From assembly GCF_900007165.1 (NCBI RefSeq), contig NZ_CYGY02000030.1, positions 67,952 to 131,951 on the forward strand: 64,000 bases of DNA, in the 5' to 3' direction. Made by a program: the position numbers and the translations under genes. Shown piece after piece: positions 18,303 through 27,362 of the stretch (positions within the stretch are counted from its first letter, which is position 1; each line of letters starts with the position of its first letter). Origin of the DNA: Paraburkholderia piptadeniae (GTDB lineage: Bacteria; Pseudomonadota; Gammaproteobacteria; Burkholderiales; Burkholderiaceae). Under the pieces are notes generated by a model. That model was not told the origin of the DNA and did not search any database. It saw only the letters and a list, made by a program, of their open reading frames with translations.

Positions 18303-21157
18303 CGTGCCGTTGGTAACGACCTGCCCGACACGTTCGTCATCGCGCCTGTCGCATTGGCGACCAGGGCGCCCGAGCCCGCATGCTGGATCGTGCCGCTGTC
18401 GTTGACGATGCGATTGGCGAAGACATTCAGGTTGTTCGCATTCGATGCAACCGTGCCGTTCGTATTGTCGAGCGTGCCGCCTGCGCGAATAGTCTGGTCT
18501 GTCGTGCCGTATTGCGTGAGCTTGCCGCCGCGATTCGTCAGGTCGCCCGTTGCGGAGACACTCAGCGCATCGCCATCGATGCTGCCACTCGTGTTGTCGA
18601 TCGAAGCAGCCGCCACGCTTGTCGCCGAACCCGACAACGTACCGCCCGTGTTGTTCAGCGCACCTGTCGACGTTGCGTCGAGCGCACCGCCTGCTGTGAC
18701 GCTGCCTGCCTGATTGTCGACAGACTCTGCGTGAACGGTCGCATCGCTCGCCGAACTGAGTTGCCCATGATTCGAGAACGTGCCTGCTGTGACGCTGAGT
18801 GCGCCGTTTGTACCGATGACGCCGCCCGCGTCGCCCGACGCCGACGTGCCCGCCGCGTTCACGAGCGCGCCCGTCGTCTTCAGGGTCATGCCGTCGCCGC
18901 TCAGCGACACGATGCGGCCCGAGCTGTTGTCGAGCGATGCGGCGTCGATCTTTGCGCCGCCCGCTGCCTGCACTGTGCCGCGAGTGTTGTTCAGCGCGCC
19001 GCCAGCCTGCACGTCGAGTGCGCCGTTCGTGACCAGTCCGCCCGCGACGTTCGACACGTCACCCGTCGTTGTGATGCCAAGTGTGTTCGTGCCCGCATGC
19101 TGGATCGAACCGCTGTCATTGACGATACTGCCTGCAGCGATGTTCAGCTTGTTCGCGTTCGACGCGGTGGTGCCATTCGAATTGTCGAATGTGCCGCCCG
19201 CACTGATGGTCTGATCCGTCGTGCCGTATTGCGTGAGCTTGCCGCCGCGATTCGTCAGGTTGCCGGAGGCCGAAACGCTCAGCGCGTCGCCGTCGATGCT
19301 GCCGCTCGTGTTATCGATCGATGCCGCAGAGACACTCGTCGATGCACTGGAAAGCGTGCCGCCCGTGTTGTTCAGTTCGCCGGTCGCCTTCGCGTCGAGC
19401 GCACCGCCTGCCGAGATGTTGCCGCCGTGATTGTCGACCGATTGAGTGCGAACCTGTGCGTCGCTGGCCGCGCTGAGTTGCCCCTGATTCGAAAGCGTAC
19501 CCGCCGAAATTGTCAGTGCGCCGTTCGTGCCGATCACGCCGCCCGTTGCAGCCGATGCTGTCGTTCCCGGCGCGTTCACGAGCGCACCCGTCGTCGTCAG
19601 CGACATGCCGTCACTGTTCAGCGAAACGATGCGACCCGCCGTGTTGTCCAGCGAATCAGCGCTGACAGAAGCATGCGCAGCAGACTGGATCGTGCCTTGG
19701 CGGTTATCGAGCGCGTGCGATGCGCTCAGATCGAGCGTCGACTGCGAGACGATCTGACCACCGGTGTTGGCAACATTCGATGCGCTAACATGCATGGCAT
19801 CGCCGCTCGACAGCTTGCCCTGCGACACGGAGAACGTGCCGGCTGCATTCGCGTTCAACGCGCCACCTGCAGTCGTGGTCGTGCCCGACAGGTTGATGTC
19901 CGAGGCGCTCGCCGCGAGTATCAGATCGCCGCTCTTCGCAATGGTGCCGTCACCATTGACTCCCGCGCCGAGCGTGCCGCTGGAAGCGATGCTCGAAGCG
20001 CTCACGGTTGCATTCTGCTGCGCGGCGAGTGTGCCGCTATTCGTCAGCGCACCCACCGTACTTGCGCTGATGTTCTGCTGTGCGTACGTCGTGCCGCTGT
20101 TGTCGATGCCATCGTGCGCGATCGCGCTGATGTTGCCGCTCGCATTTGTCTGTCCGGCGAGAACGAGCTTGCCCTGTGTGGTCAGAATCAGGTCGCCCGC
20201 CTGAGCAGCCAGCACGCCCTTGTTCGATACGCCGACACCATTCTCAGTGCCGACCAGCATGATGCGGTTCGCGTACATGCCGCCGAGATTGCTTACGTCG
20301 ATCGACACGCCGGGCGCTGGGCCATCGCCAGCGATGGGCGTGGCGTTGAGCGTGTCGTGATCGACGTGGTTCGCGCCCGTCACGACGTTCAGGTTCTTCG
20401 CGTAGATCGCGGCATTGGCCTGCACGGCGCGCGAAATCAGGTCGACCTGGTCGACGTTCGACGCATTCAAACCCGCACCTTGAATGCTGATGTTGCCGCC
20501 CGTGACGTTGAACCCTGTGCGCGATCCATCGGGACCGAAGTTGGGCGTCCCCGTCGTCAGAATGGCGCGCGATGTATTGATGAACCCGCCGCCATTGACC
20601 GAAATGCCCGAGCCGTTCGCGATGACGACTTCGGCCCGGTTGCCCGCCACCTCGACATAGCCGTTTATCTGGCTGGCCGCACGGCTGTTGACCTGATTGA
20701 CGATGACCTTCGCGGACTCGTTCGCCGCGAAGTTCGGATTGCCGTTGATGTAGCCAGCCTGTTGCGCGTTGACGATGGTCGGCGAGTTGTTCAGGATTAC
20801 GCCGGCTTTCGGCACGTCGAACTGCGTGTAGCCGTTGATCGACACACCCGCTGCAGACGGACAGGAGACGTTGACCTGCTGGATGCCATTAGCGGTCTGA
20901 ATGACCGTCGGGCGATGCGCGCCCCCGTTTGGATCGGCGACAACCTGTGCAGAGGCCGTTGTCATGCCGACAACGCCCAGGCCGATCGCTGCCGCGACTG
21001 AACGCAGCGAGACGCCGACAGCGCCATGCGTGGCTGTGGCGCCGTCAACCGTCGCTTCGCCTTGATTTTTCTTGCCCGTCGCCGCGGCGGTTTCCTCAAC
21101 TGCGACAAGCATTCCCCGTATCCGGCTGAATACCAGCCGGTAAGCCCTCTTGTTCAT
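18299..21157 (-). CDS. bcpA: N-terminal part of TpsA/BcpA exoprotein, interrupted by a one-base frameshift
   Basis: 952 codons. The N-terminus carries an extended signal peptide region (MNKRAYRLVFSRIRG), a hydrophobic core and a cleavage site near residue 70 (TTASA). It is followed by the TPS secretion domain (residues ~75-330) with an NPNF motif at 140-143, then filamentous-haemagglutinin beta-helix repeats. The frame stops at 18299. The expected repeat sequence continues in the next frame after loss of one base around 18320 (TCGGGCAGGTC). Both fragments together form one gene. Read as is, the product would be secreted but lack the haemagglutinin fibre end and toxin tip. Confidence 0.88.
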   Translation of the reverse strand: MNKRAYRLVFSRIRGMLVAVEETAAATGKKNQGEATVDGATATHGAVGVSLRSVAAAIGLGVVGMTTASAQVVADPNGGAHRPTVIQTANGIQQVNVSCPSAAGVSINGYTQFDVPKAGVILNNSPTIVNAQQAGYINGNPNFAANESAKVIVNQVNSRAASQINGYVEVAGNRAEVVIANGSGISVNGGGFINTSRAILTTGTPNFGPDGSRTGFNVTGGNISIQGAGLNASNVDQVDLISRAVQANAAIYAKNLNVVTGANHVDHDTLNATPIAGDGPAPGVSIDVSNLGGMYANRIMLVGTENGVGVSNKGVLAAQAGDLILTTQGKLVLAGQTNASGNISAIAHDGIDNSGTTYAQQNISASTVGALTNSGTLAAQQNATVSASSIASSGTLGAGVNGDGTIAKSGDLILAASASDINLSGTTTTAGGALNANAAGTFSVSQGKLSSGDAMHVSASNVANTGGQIVSQSTLDLSASHALDNRQGTIQSAAHASVSADSLDNTAGRIVSLNSDGMSLTTTGALVNAPGTTASAATGGVIGTNGALTISAGTLSNQGQLSAASDAQVRTQSVDNHGGNISAGGALDAKATGELNNTGGTLSSASTSVSAASIDNTSGSIDGDALSVSASGNLTNRGGKLTQYGTTDQTISAGGTFDNSNGTTASNANKLNIAAGSIVNDSGSIQHAGTNTLGITTTGDVSNVAGGLVTNGALDVQAGGALNNTRGTVQAAGGAKIDAASLDNSSGRIVSLSGDGMTLKTTGALVNAAGTSASGDAGGVIGTNGALSVTAGTFSNHGQLSSASDATVHAESVDNQAGSVTAGGALDATSTGALNNTGGTLSGSATSVAAASIDNTSGSIDGDALSVSATGDLTNRGGKLTQYGTTDQTIRAGGTLDNTNGTVASNANNLNVFANRIVNDSGTIQHAGSGALVANATGAMTNVSGRSLPTAR

Positions 21158-21196
21158 TTTTTATGCGCTGAGCTAGTTCTGGAAAGCGCGCGTAAT

Positions 21197-21226
21197 GTAT
21201 CAGAAACATTTAGTAACAATTGTCAA
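21197..21226 (-). promoter_or_regulatory. Sigma-70-like promoter of the CDI locus
   Basis: On the minus strand a perfect TTGACA (21226-21221) is followed after 18 bases by TGATAC (21202-21197), about 40 bases before the exoprotein ATG at 21157. The surroundings are AT-rich. This is the only strong promoter-like pair in the 225-base gap. Confidence 0.5.
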
Positions 21227-21382
21227 ACCATGCAAGCCGACGCGGCAATACAACAATTCATGCAATGCGCATGACAGGCTCGACGCTTTGCGGCGATTCG
21301 AAACGTCGCGCGATTTCGGCGCGCGCGTCTTTCCGGCTGTCCGCGCGGAGGCCGCTCCCGTTACTCCAAACGCGCCACCCGA

Positions 21383-21886
21383 TCAGCTCACAAAGCCCGC
21401 ACTCCCCAGCACGGCACCCGCCACGACGGGCCAGACCGGATTGAGCCGGGTCCGGTAGACGATCGCGACCGTGAGCACCGTCAGGATCACGCGCACCACG
21501 TTCACATCCGTTTCGCGCGCGAACACATACGCCGCTGATGCCAGCAGCCCGACCGTTACGGGTGCGAGTCCCCGGCGTATCGCCATCACGATGCGCGAAT
21601 GATTGCGCTGCTCGACCCAGTCGCTGACGAAATAGGCCACGAGCGCCGAAGGCACGATCTTCGCGAGCGTGGTGACGAGCGCGCCCGCGAGCCCCGCCGC
21701 CTGAAAGCCGATCAGCGCGACGGCCATGCCGTTCGGCCCCGGCGCGGCCTGCGTGATCGAGAAGAACGTGACGAACTGCTGGTTCGTCACCCAATGGCGC
21801 GTATCGACGGCATAGCGCTGTATGTCCGCGAGCGTGGCGTTCATTCCGCCCACGGCAAGCAGCGACTGCTGCACCAAGCCGTTCAA
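21383..21886 (-). CDS. Half-size chromate-transporter (CHR) domain protein
   Basis: 167 residues, one CHR domain. The signature runs from SLLAVGGMNATLADIQ through ITQAAPGPNGMAVALIGF to the final Gly-rich helix. A TTG at 21886 overlaps the stop of the outer-membrane factor gene (TTGA) and restores the first helix; the next ATG at about 21850 would lose it. Classical ChrA has two CHR domains (~400 aa). Short CHR proteins normally work as pairs encoded side by side, but no partner is seen here. It ends the efflux operon, so it may transport an anionic substrate or be a fused-on passenger. Confidence 0.7.
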   Translation of the reverse strand: MNGLVQQSLLAVGGMNATLADIQRYAVDTRHWVTNQQFVTFFSITQAAPGPNGMAVALIGFQAAGLAGALVTTLAKIVPSALVAYFVSDWVEQRNHSRIVMAIRRGLAPVTVGLLASAAYVFARETDVNVVRVILTVLTVAIVYRTRLNPVWPVVAGAVLGSAGFVS

Positions 21887-23370
21887 CGGGGCCTCAGCGT
21901 GACGGGCGGATCGGCGCGATAGCCGCCGCCAAGCGCCTTCGTCAATGTGATCTCCTGACTGATCGTCTGACCATCGAGCGTGAGCAGCGCAACCTGCTCC
22001 GCGATCACGGGCTGACGCGCTTCGAGCGCCGCGAGCCGGCTCGTCAGTCCCCGCTGATAATGCGCTTCGGCGCTGTCTCTCGCGAACGCGAGCGATTCGA
22101 TCCGCTGCTTCTGCAATTCGCTCTCCGCGTCGAGGGCCTGAAGACGGCTGCCCGTCTGCGCGACATCGCGCACCGCGTTGAGAACGGCCTGGTTGTACTG
22201 CTCGATCAACAGGTTGCTGCCCTCGCGTGCGCCGCTCAGGTTCGCGTTGAGCCGGCCGCCGTCGAAGATCGGCAGATAGAGGCCTGGAATCAGGTTGATC
22301 TGCTGGCTTGCATGCGTGAAAAGGTCCGCAAGATGCAACGCGTCGAAGCCGAAAAACGCTTTGATGTCGAAGCTCGGATAGAACGCCGCCTTCGCTGCGT
22401 CGATACGGTCGAACGACGACTCGACATACCATCGCATCGCCTGCAAATCGGGCCGCCGCGCAAGCAGTTCGTATGAAAGCGTCGCCGGCAGCGCGGCTTT
22501 CGAACGAGGAAGCGCGACGGGCTCGATGGCGGCCAGGCCATCGGGGCCCGCGCCGATCAGCGCGCGCAACGACTCGCGAAACTGCTTGATCTGCGCTTGC
22601 GCCGGCACGATCTGCCGCTCGATCGCCAGTTGCTGCGCGCGTGCTTCTTCGAGCAACGTGCGGGCTTCGAGGCCGCGCGCCGCACGCGCTTCGTGCGCCT
22701 GCACCGCGAACGTCGCGACCTCGTGCGATTCGTTCAGCAGATCGATCAGCTGATAAGTCGTTTGAATGCCGTAGTAAAGCTGCGCGACATCCGTCGAGAT
22801 TTCGAGTTCGACAGCGGACGTCTCGGCGAGGCGCGCATTGCTCACGCCGACGGACGCGGCGATCTGCGCGCGTTGCTTGCCCCAGATATCGACCTTCAGA
22901 CTCGCGCCGAGCCCGACGATGCCCTCGGTGTACCACGGGCCTGTCAGCCCCAAAGCCGGTTCGTTCTGCGCGAACGGGCCGAGAAAGCCATGCGCGGAAA
23001 CATGCTCGCGATCCAGCAATGCCAGCGCGACCACCTGAAGGCTCGATCCCGTCTTGACAAGCTCGACATCCGACTTCGCCTGCGCGACACGCGTGCGCGC
23101 GATCACCATCGTCGGCGCGTTGCTGAGCGCCTGATCGATCAGTGCATCGAGCTGCGCGTCGTGATAACGCGCCCACCAGCGTGCGGCGGGCCAGCCGTCG
23201 CGCGCGAGATGGATGTCGTCGGCGAGATTGATCTGCTCGGGCGCGATCTCCGCATAGGGCGCGCTGTCATGATGGAACAGCGCGCAGCCCGTCACTAACG
23301 ACGACACCGAAGCGACGCACAAGATGCATCGACGCCACCGCCAGCCGTGCCAGCCCGATCGCGTATTCAT
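21883..23370 (-). CDS. Outer-membrane efflux factor lipoprotein (NodT family)
   Basis: 495 residues. The lipobox-type signal is VSSLVTGC (lipidated Cys ~28). Two OEP repeats follow, with the usual long coiled-coil helices (for example NAPTMVIARTRVAQAKSDVE; then QYNQAVLNAVRDVAQTGSRL) and the YPSFDIKAFFGFD region. The ATG at 23370 overlaps the FUSC gene stop (ATGA). It forms the channel of a tripartite pump with the HlyD and FUSC proteins encoded just upstream. Confidence 0.92.
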   Translation of the reverse strand: MNTRSGWHGWRWRRCILCVASVSSLVTGCALFHHDSAPYAEIAPEQINLADDIHLARDGWPAARWWARYHDAQLDALIDQALSNAPTMVIARTRVAQAKSDVELVKTGSSLQVVALALLDREHVSAHGFLGPFAQNEPALGLTGPWYTEGIVGLGASLKVDIWGKQRAQIAASVGVSNARLAETSAVELEISTDVAQLYYGIQTTYQLIDLLNESHEVATFAVQAHEARAARGLEARTLLEEARAQQLAIERQIVPAQAQIKQFRESLRALIGAGPDGLAAIEPVALPRSKAALPATLSYELLARRPDLQAMRWYVESSFDRIDAAKAAFYPSFDIKAFFGFDALHLADLFTHASQQINLIPGLYLPIFDGGRLNANLSGAREGSNLLIEQYNQAVLNAVRDVAQTGSRLQALDAESELQKQRIESLAFARDSAEAHYQRGLTSRLAALEARQPVIAEQVALLTLDGQTISQEITLTKALGGGYRADPPVTLRPR

Positions 23371-25475
23371 GTTCGTATGGCCCGTGAAGCGGGCGCCGCG
23401 ACTGGCGCCTCGACGCGCCAGTCCGGCAGTCCCGCTATCTGCCGAGACAGTTCGTCCGCTGCGGCGATGAGCGGCCCGTCGCCTGGTTCGATGGTCTGCG
23501 CGGCGACCTCGATGCGTCGCGGCGCGTGCGCGCGGGGCGGGCTGACGGCAAGCGCATCCGCGTACCGGCTGAGTTCGTCTGAGGCCTGTTCCTGAGCCGC
23601 GTGCGCCGCATCGACGGTTCGTGCACCCAATGATCCCGCTTGCGCCACCAGCGTGCTGCGCAGCGCATCGCCGGCCAGCATGATCTCGCGTCCTTGCGCG
23701 AGGACCGTTTGCGCACGCAGCGTCAGTTGCGTCTGCTCGCCTTCCTGCCAGGCAGGTTCGAGCGCGACGCGCGAGAGCGTCGCTTCGCAATCGGCGAGCA
23801 CGGCCCACGCCTGCAACTGGCGCTGTGCATAGGGAAGCTCATCCTGTCGGCTGATGCCCGCCTCCGGCATGCGCAGCTGCGCGGCAATCGCGCGCAGCAT
23901 CGTCGCGAGCTTCTGCCGTAGCACATCGCCCTCGCCCTCGCGCCAGAACGACATCTGCACGAACGTCGCCACGCCGACTCCAAGCAGAATACCCACCATC
24001 CGGTCGCGGATTTCAGTGAGGTTCGTGGTTGGGCCGAACTGTTCGAGCAACGCGAGCGAGAAGGTAAATACCAGTTGGACGCCCGCGTAGCCGATCCGCT
24101 CCGAGCCGGCCGCTATCCACGCTCCGATGGCAATGACGGGCAACGTCATCAGCAGCAGGCTGACGATGCTCTCGATATGCGGCACGACGAACACCACCAT
24201 GAACAGCGCCAGCCCGCTGCCTATCACAGCCCCCGCGACCCGCAGTAACGCGCGCTGCGCCGATGCGCCGAGGCTCGGCAGCGCGACGATCACGCAGGTC
24301 AGCATGATCGTGTGAATGCCCTGCCAGTCGACCGCGTTGTAGAACACGTAGCAGGGCAGCACGGCCAGCAGCGTCTTCAGCGAAAAACGCATGTACGCGG
24401 GATTGGTCCACGCATCGGGCGCGACCATCGGCTCGCTCGCGGGCGGCTTGCCGGTTTCCACACCGCTTGCGACCAAATCGGCGAATGCATGCAGCGCCCG
24501 CTGCAATTCGCCCGCGGCGGGAATCGTGTCGGCCGTATTGCGTTCTTCCAGCGTTGCCGTGCCGACGTAGCCATACGACTCGCCCATCATCACCGATTCG
24601 TCGAACGCCCGAACGTTCGCCCGCAATTCGCGCAACATGGCAAGCTGCGCCACTGGCGCGCCCGGCCAGTTGGCCGGCAGATCACTCGCGCCACGATAAA
24701 GACGCGACACCGTCGCAATGCGCGCAAGCTGCAACGCCTGATGCTCGCGATAGTGGGCGTCGCGCATGGTCGTGAACCGCAGCAGCTTTTGCAGCGTCAG
24801 CGCGCCCTGCTGGACGGCTGTTAGTGTGATCGGCGCACTGTTCGTCGTGCCGTCGATCAGTTGCGTCAGGCGTATGTCCAGCGTCGTCAGTTGTCGATGA
24901 ATTTCGGCCTTGAGCTGCAATTGCGGTTCGACGGGCAGCAGCAGTGTATTGACGAGAAGCGTCAGCGCGATCGGATAATTGATGGCGACCCACACCCATA
25001 GCACTGCGCGAATCAGCAGGTCCGCCTGATCGGTCCGGTCGACGAAGCTCTGCACATAGATCACGACAATCGCGACGATGAAGAACACCACGCCGATCTT
25101 CAAAACGCGTAGCAGATACACGCTGCCGAAAAACAGCAGACTCGCGATGACGATGCGCAGCAACGGGTAATCGAATGTGAACTTCAGCAGCAGGATCGAC
25201 AGGCCAATCGCGAAAGTCGACCCGACCATGAACATCAGACCGACCAGCCGCGTGACAACCACGTTCGACTGCGTGACGTAAAACACGACCAGCAACGACA
25301 GCGCAAGCTCCGGCACTTCGAGCGCCATCGACGTGACGATCACGATCGCGCTCGTCAGCATGCAGCGCAGCATCACGTTGGCGCGGCCGGGGAAAGGCGC
25401 AAGCTCGCGCTTCAGGAATACGCCTGCATCGCGCAGCATGACGGGCATAGGGGGCAGGTAGTCGGCGGCGGCCAT
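23367..25475 (-). CDS. FUSC-family inner-membrane efflux protein (AaeB-like)
   Basis: 702 residues with two blocks of about five transmembrane helices (residues ~35-170 and ~370-500), each followed by a cytoplasmic domain. This is the layout of AaeB/fusaric-acid-resistance transporters. Recognisable parts are the FPGRANVMLRCMLTSAIVIV start and the second FSLKTLLAVLPCYVFYNAVD block. GGAG lies before the ATG. It probably exports aromatic acids or related toxic anions, as in AaeAB or fusaric acid systems, with the HlyD and NodT partners. Spacing in the operon is 9 bases upstream and an overlap downstream. Confidence 0.92.
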   Translation of the reverse strand: MAAADYLPPMPVMLRDAGVFLKRELAPFPGRANVMLRCMLTSAIVIVTSMALEVPELALSLLVVFYVTQSNVVVTRLVGLMFMVGSTFAIGLSILLLKFTFDYPLLRIVIASLLFFGSVYLLRVLKIGVVFFIVAIVVIYVQSFVDRTDQADLLIRAVLWVWVAINYPIALTLLVNTLLLPVEPQLQLKAEIHRQLTTLDIRLTQLIDGTTNSAPITLTAVQQGALTLQKLLRFTTMRDAHYREHQALQLARIATVSRLYRGASDLPANWPGAPVAQLAMLRELRANVRAFDESVMMGESYGYVGTATLEERNTADTIPAAGELQRALHAFADLVASGVETGKPPASEPMVAPDAWTNPAYMRFSLKTLLAVLPCYVFYNAVDWQGIHTIMLTCVIVALPSLGASAQRALLRVAGAVIGSGLALFMVVFVVPHIESIVSLLLMTLPVIAIGAWIAAGSERIGYAGVQLVFTFSLALLEQFGPTTNLTEIRDRMVGILLGVGVATFVQMSFWREGEGDVLRQKLATMLRAIAAQLRMPEAGISRQDELPYAQRQLQAWAVLADCEATLSRVALEPAWQEGEQTQLTLRAQTVLAQGREIMLAGDALRSTLVAQAGSLGARTVDAAHAAQEQASDELSRYADALAVSPPRAHAPRRIEVAAQTIEPGDGPLIAAADELSRQIAGLPDWRVEAPVAAPASRAIRT

Positions 25476-25484
25476 GGGCGCTCC

Positions 25485-26543
25485 TCAATGGCGCTCGCCG
25501 TCGTTGCTGCGTTCGGGGTGCAGCACGGCCACCGCCGATGTGCCGACGCGAAACAGATCCGGGTTCGGATTGTCGACCCGGATCTTGACCGGAAAGCGCT
25601 GCGATACATGCACCCAGTTAAGCGTGCGTTGAATGCGCGGCAAGCCGCCGGGCAATGCAAGACCGCCTTCATCGGGTGCGACACCGAAGCTGATCGAATC
25701 GACGGCACCCTGGAAGCGCTGTCCCGTATCGCTCATCAGGTACACCGTGGCGGGCGTGCCGGTCCGCACGCCCTTGAGTTCCGTCTCCCGAAAGTTCGCC
25801 ACGACGTACCAGTGCCGCGTGTCGATCAGCGTGAAGACAGGTTTGAGCGCGGAGGCGAACTGCCCTGTCTGGGTCTTCAGCGCCACGACGCGTCCGTCGA
25901 ACGGCGCACGCACCGTCGCATATTCCAGATTCAATTCCGCGATCGAGATCTCCGCCATCACGACTGCGCGTTGCGCGACCAGCGCGTCGACGCCGCTAAC
26001 GGCCGCGGCCGCCTGCTGCGCCTGTAGTTGCGCGGCGCTGAGTTCGGCCTGCGTCGCGCGTTGCGCGGTGCGCGCACGATCGACGTCCTCCGCCGACACA
26101 TAACCGTGCGACAGTAACGGCTCCATGCGGTGCAGCGTATCGGACGCCTGACTGGCTGCGGCGCGCGCGCGCTCGACGGCCGCATGCACCGACTGCGCGT
26201 TGTACTGCTGCGCATTGACGGTGCGCTGGGTCAACTCGATCTGACGATCGAGCGCCACGAGAGAGGCCTTGCCCCGTGTCAGCGCATCTTCATACGGACG
26301 CGGATCGATGCGAAACAGCAGATCGCCCTGCTTCACCGCCTGATTGTCATGCACGGCCAGTTCGACGATGCGCCCATTGACCTCGGGCACGACGTCGATC
26401 GTATCCGCGTAGACGTAGGCGTCGTCGGTGCGCGGCGCGCGGTCCCAAACGCGGATGACGTACAGCAACAGCAACAGCGTCACCACAACCAGGATGATGG
26501 CCGGCCATTTCTTCTTCGATGTTTTGCTGGCAGTCGTCGCCAT
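25485..26543 (-). CDS. HlyD-family periplasmic adaptor (AaeA/EmrA-like)
   Basis: 352 residues. One N-terminal membrane anchor (residues ~13-29) is followed by the biotinyl-lipoyl motif (TIDVVPEVNGRIVELAVHDN), a helical hairpin rich in Ala/Gln/Arg, and a beta-barrel domain (LEYATVRAPFDGRVVALKT). Links the FUSC protein to the outer-membrane factor. An AGGA ribosome site precedes the ATG. Nine bases separate its stop from the FUSC start. Confidence 0.93.
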   Translation of the reverse strand: MATTASKTSKKKWPAIILVVVTLLLLLYVIRVWDRAPRTDDAYVYADTIDVVPEVNGRIVELAVHDNQAVKQGDLLFRIDPRPYEDALTRGKASLVALDRQIELTQRTVNAQQYNAQSVHAAVERARAAASQASDTLHRMEPLLSHGYVSAEDVDRARTAQRATQAELSAAQLQAQQAAAAVSGVDALVAQRAVVMAEISIAELNLEYATVRAPFDGRVVALKTQTGQFASALKPVFTLIDTRHWYVVANFRETELKGVRTGTPATVYLMSDTGQRFQGAVDSISFGVAPDEGGLALPGGLPRIQRTLNWVHVSQRFPVKIRVDNPNPDLFRVGTSAVAVLHPERSNDGERH

Positions 26544-26564
26544 TGCATCGGTCCTGAAGGAGAT

Positions 26565-26888
26565 TCAATGCTGGAAGAGCAGCAACCAGACAGCGAGTGA
26601 AAGGAAAGTGACAAGCGTGGGATACACCACGGCGGACGGTCCCAGCAGATCGTCGACCTGCAACCGCTTGAGAATCAGATAGATGACGACGGTGAGCGCA
26701 ACGCCCGCGACGATGCAGAACAGCCAGTCGGGAAAGTACGCGCCGAGCACGCCGATCGACGGCGAGTTCACGCACCCTGACATCAGAACCGTGGCAATCA
26801 CGGCCACGCCGGCTGCACGGTTTGAACATCCGTTCCGACGAGTGGCCCCTTCTGTTACTCCAAGGTCGTCCGTGTTGCTGGGATCCAT
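26565..26888 (-). CDS. YtcA-family small lipoprotein
   Basis: The C-terminal ~75 residues are typical of YtcA, a small protein in front of HlyD/FUSC genes. They comprise a lipobox TVLMSGC, then VNSPSIGVLGAYFPDWLFC, one helix, a second helix and an end in LLLFQH. The start is uncertain. ATG at 26888 is used here, but no ribosome site is visible, and GTG at 26807 would place a short signal directly before the lipobox. An open frame continues to 27005, so an upstream frameshift in the signal peptide is possible. First gene of the efflux operon. Confidence 0.65.
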   Translation of the reverse strand: MDPSNTDDLGVTEGATRRNGCSNRAAGVAVIATVLMSGCVNSPSIGVLGAYFPDWLFCIVAGVALTVVIYLILKRLQVDDLLGPSAVVYPTLVTFLSLAVWLLLFQH

Positions 26889-27183
26889 ATCGCCGACAGC
26901 GTAGACTTCGTGTCGCGGATCTCGCTCTTTTTCCGGAAATAGAGGCAAGTTGTCAAAATTGGATTCGATGCGGACCAGGTTTTTCAGTGGCGTGTTTGTG
27001 TGCATAGGTCACAAATGAGCAATCCGAAACAGGAATGCGGCTTCGAAGAAACGCTAATTCACGAGTTCCAATGGGTTGACGTGCACATTGTGAGAAGAGC
27101 CGGACCAGAGTTGCGACAACCATTCCTGAACGGCCACATCAAGCTCGGTCTTTTGACCGTATTCCCCTAAAGCCCGAGACTCA

Positions 27184-27346
27184 CTATTGGAACGGCATCG
27201 GCCCGACGGTGAGTGTGACGAACGTGAAGAACGTCGAGTCCGCCACTGTCGACGGTCCCAGCGGGTGATCATACTCCGAGCGCCTGACAATCAGATAGTG
27301 ACGACCGTGAACGCGACGTCCGCGACGATACAGAATAGCCGTCCGT
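27184..27346 (-). pseudogene. Decayed second copy of ytcA
   Basis: The minus strand aligns base by base with the 3' half of the intact ytcA upstream of the pump genes. Examples are CTGTATCGTCGCGGACGT against CTGCATCGTCGCGGGCGT, a shared CTGGGACCGTC, and an end in TTCCAATAG against TTCCAGCAT. In-frame stops and small indels break it. The upstream (N-terminal) part is missing. It points to a past duplication. Confidence 0.6.
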
Positions 27347-27362
27347 GAATGGCGCTCTAGCC

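Noticed and set aside
18380..21001. 873-codon plus-strand frame and other long frames opposite the exoprotein gene
   Set aside because: Arg/Ala/Val-rich composition without motifs; it mirrors the repetitive beta-helix codons of the opposite strand.
21383..23176. 597-codon minus-strand frame through the outer-membrane factor gene
   Set aside because: Only the last 167 residues are protein-like (CHR domain); the rest is an out-of-frame reading of the efflux factor gene.
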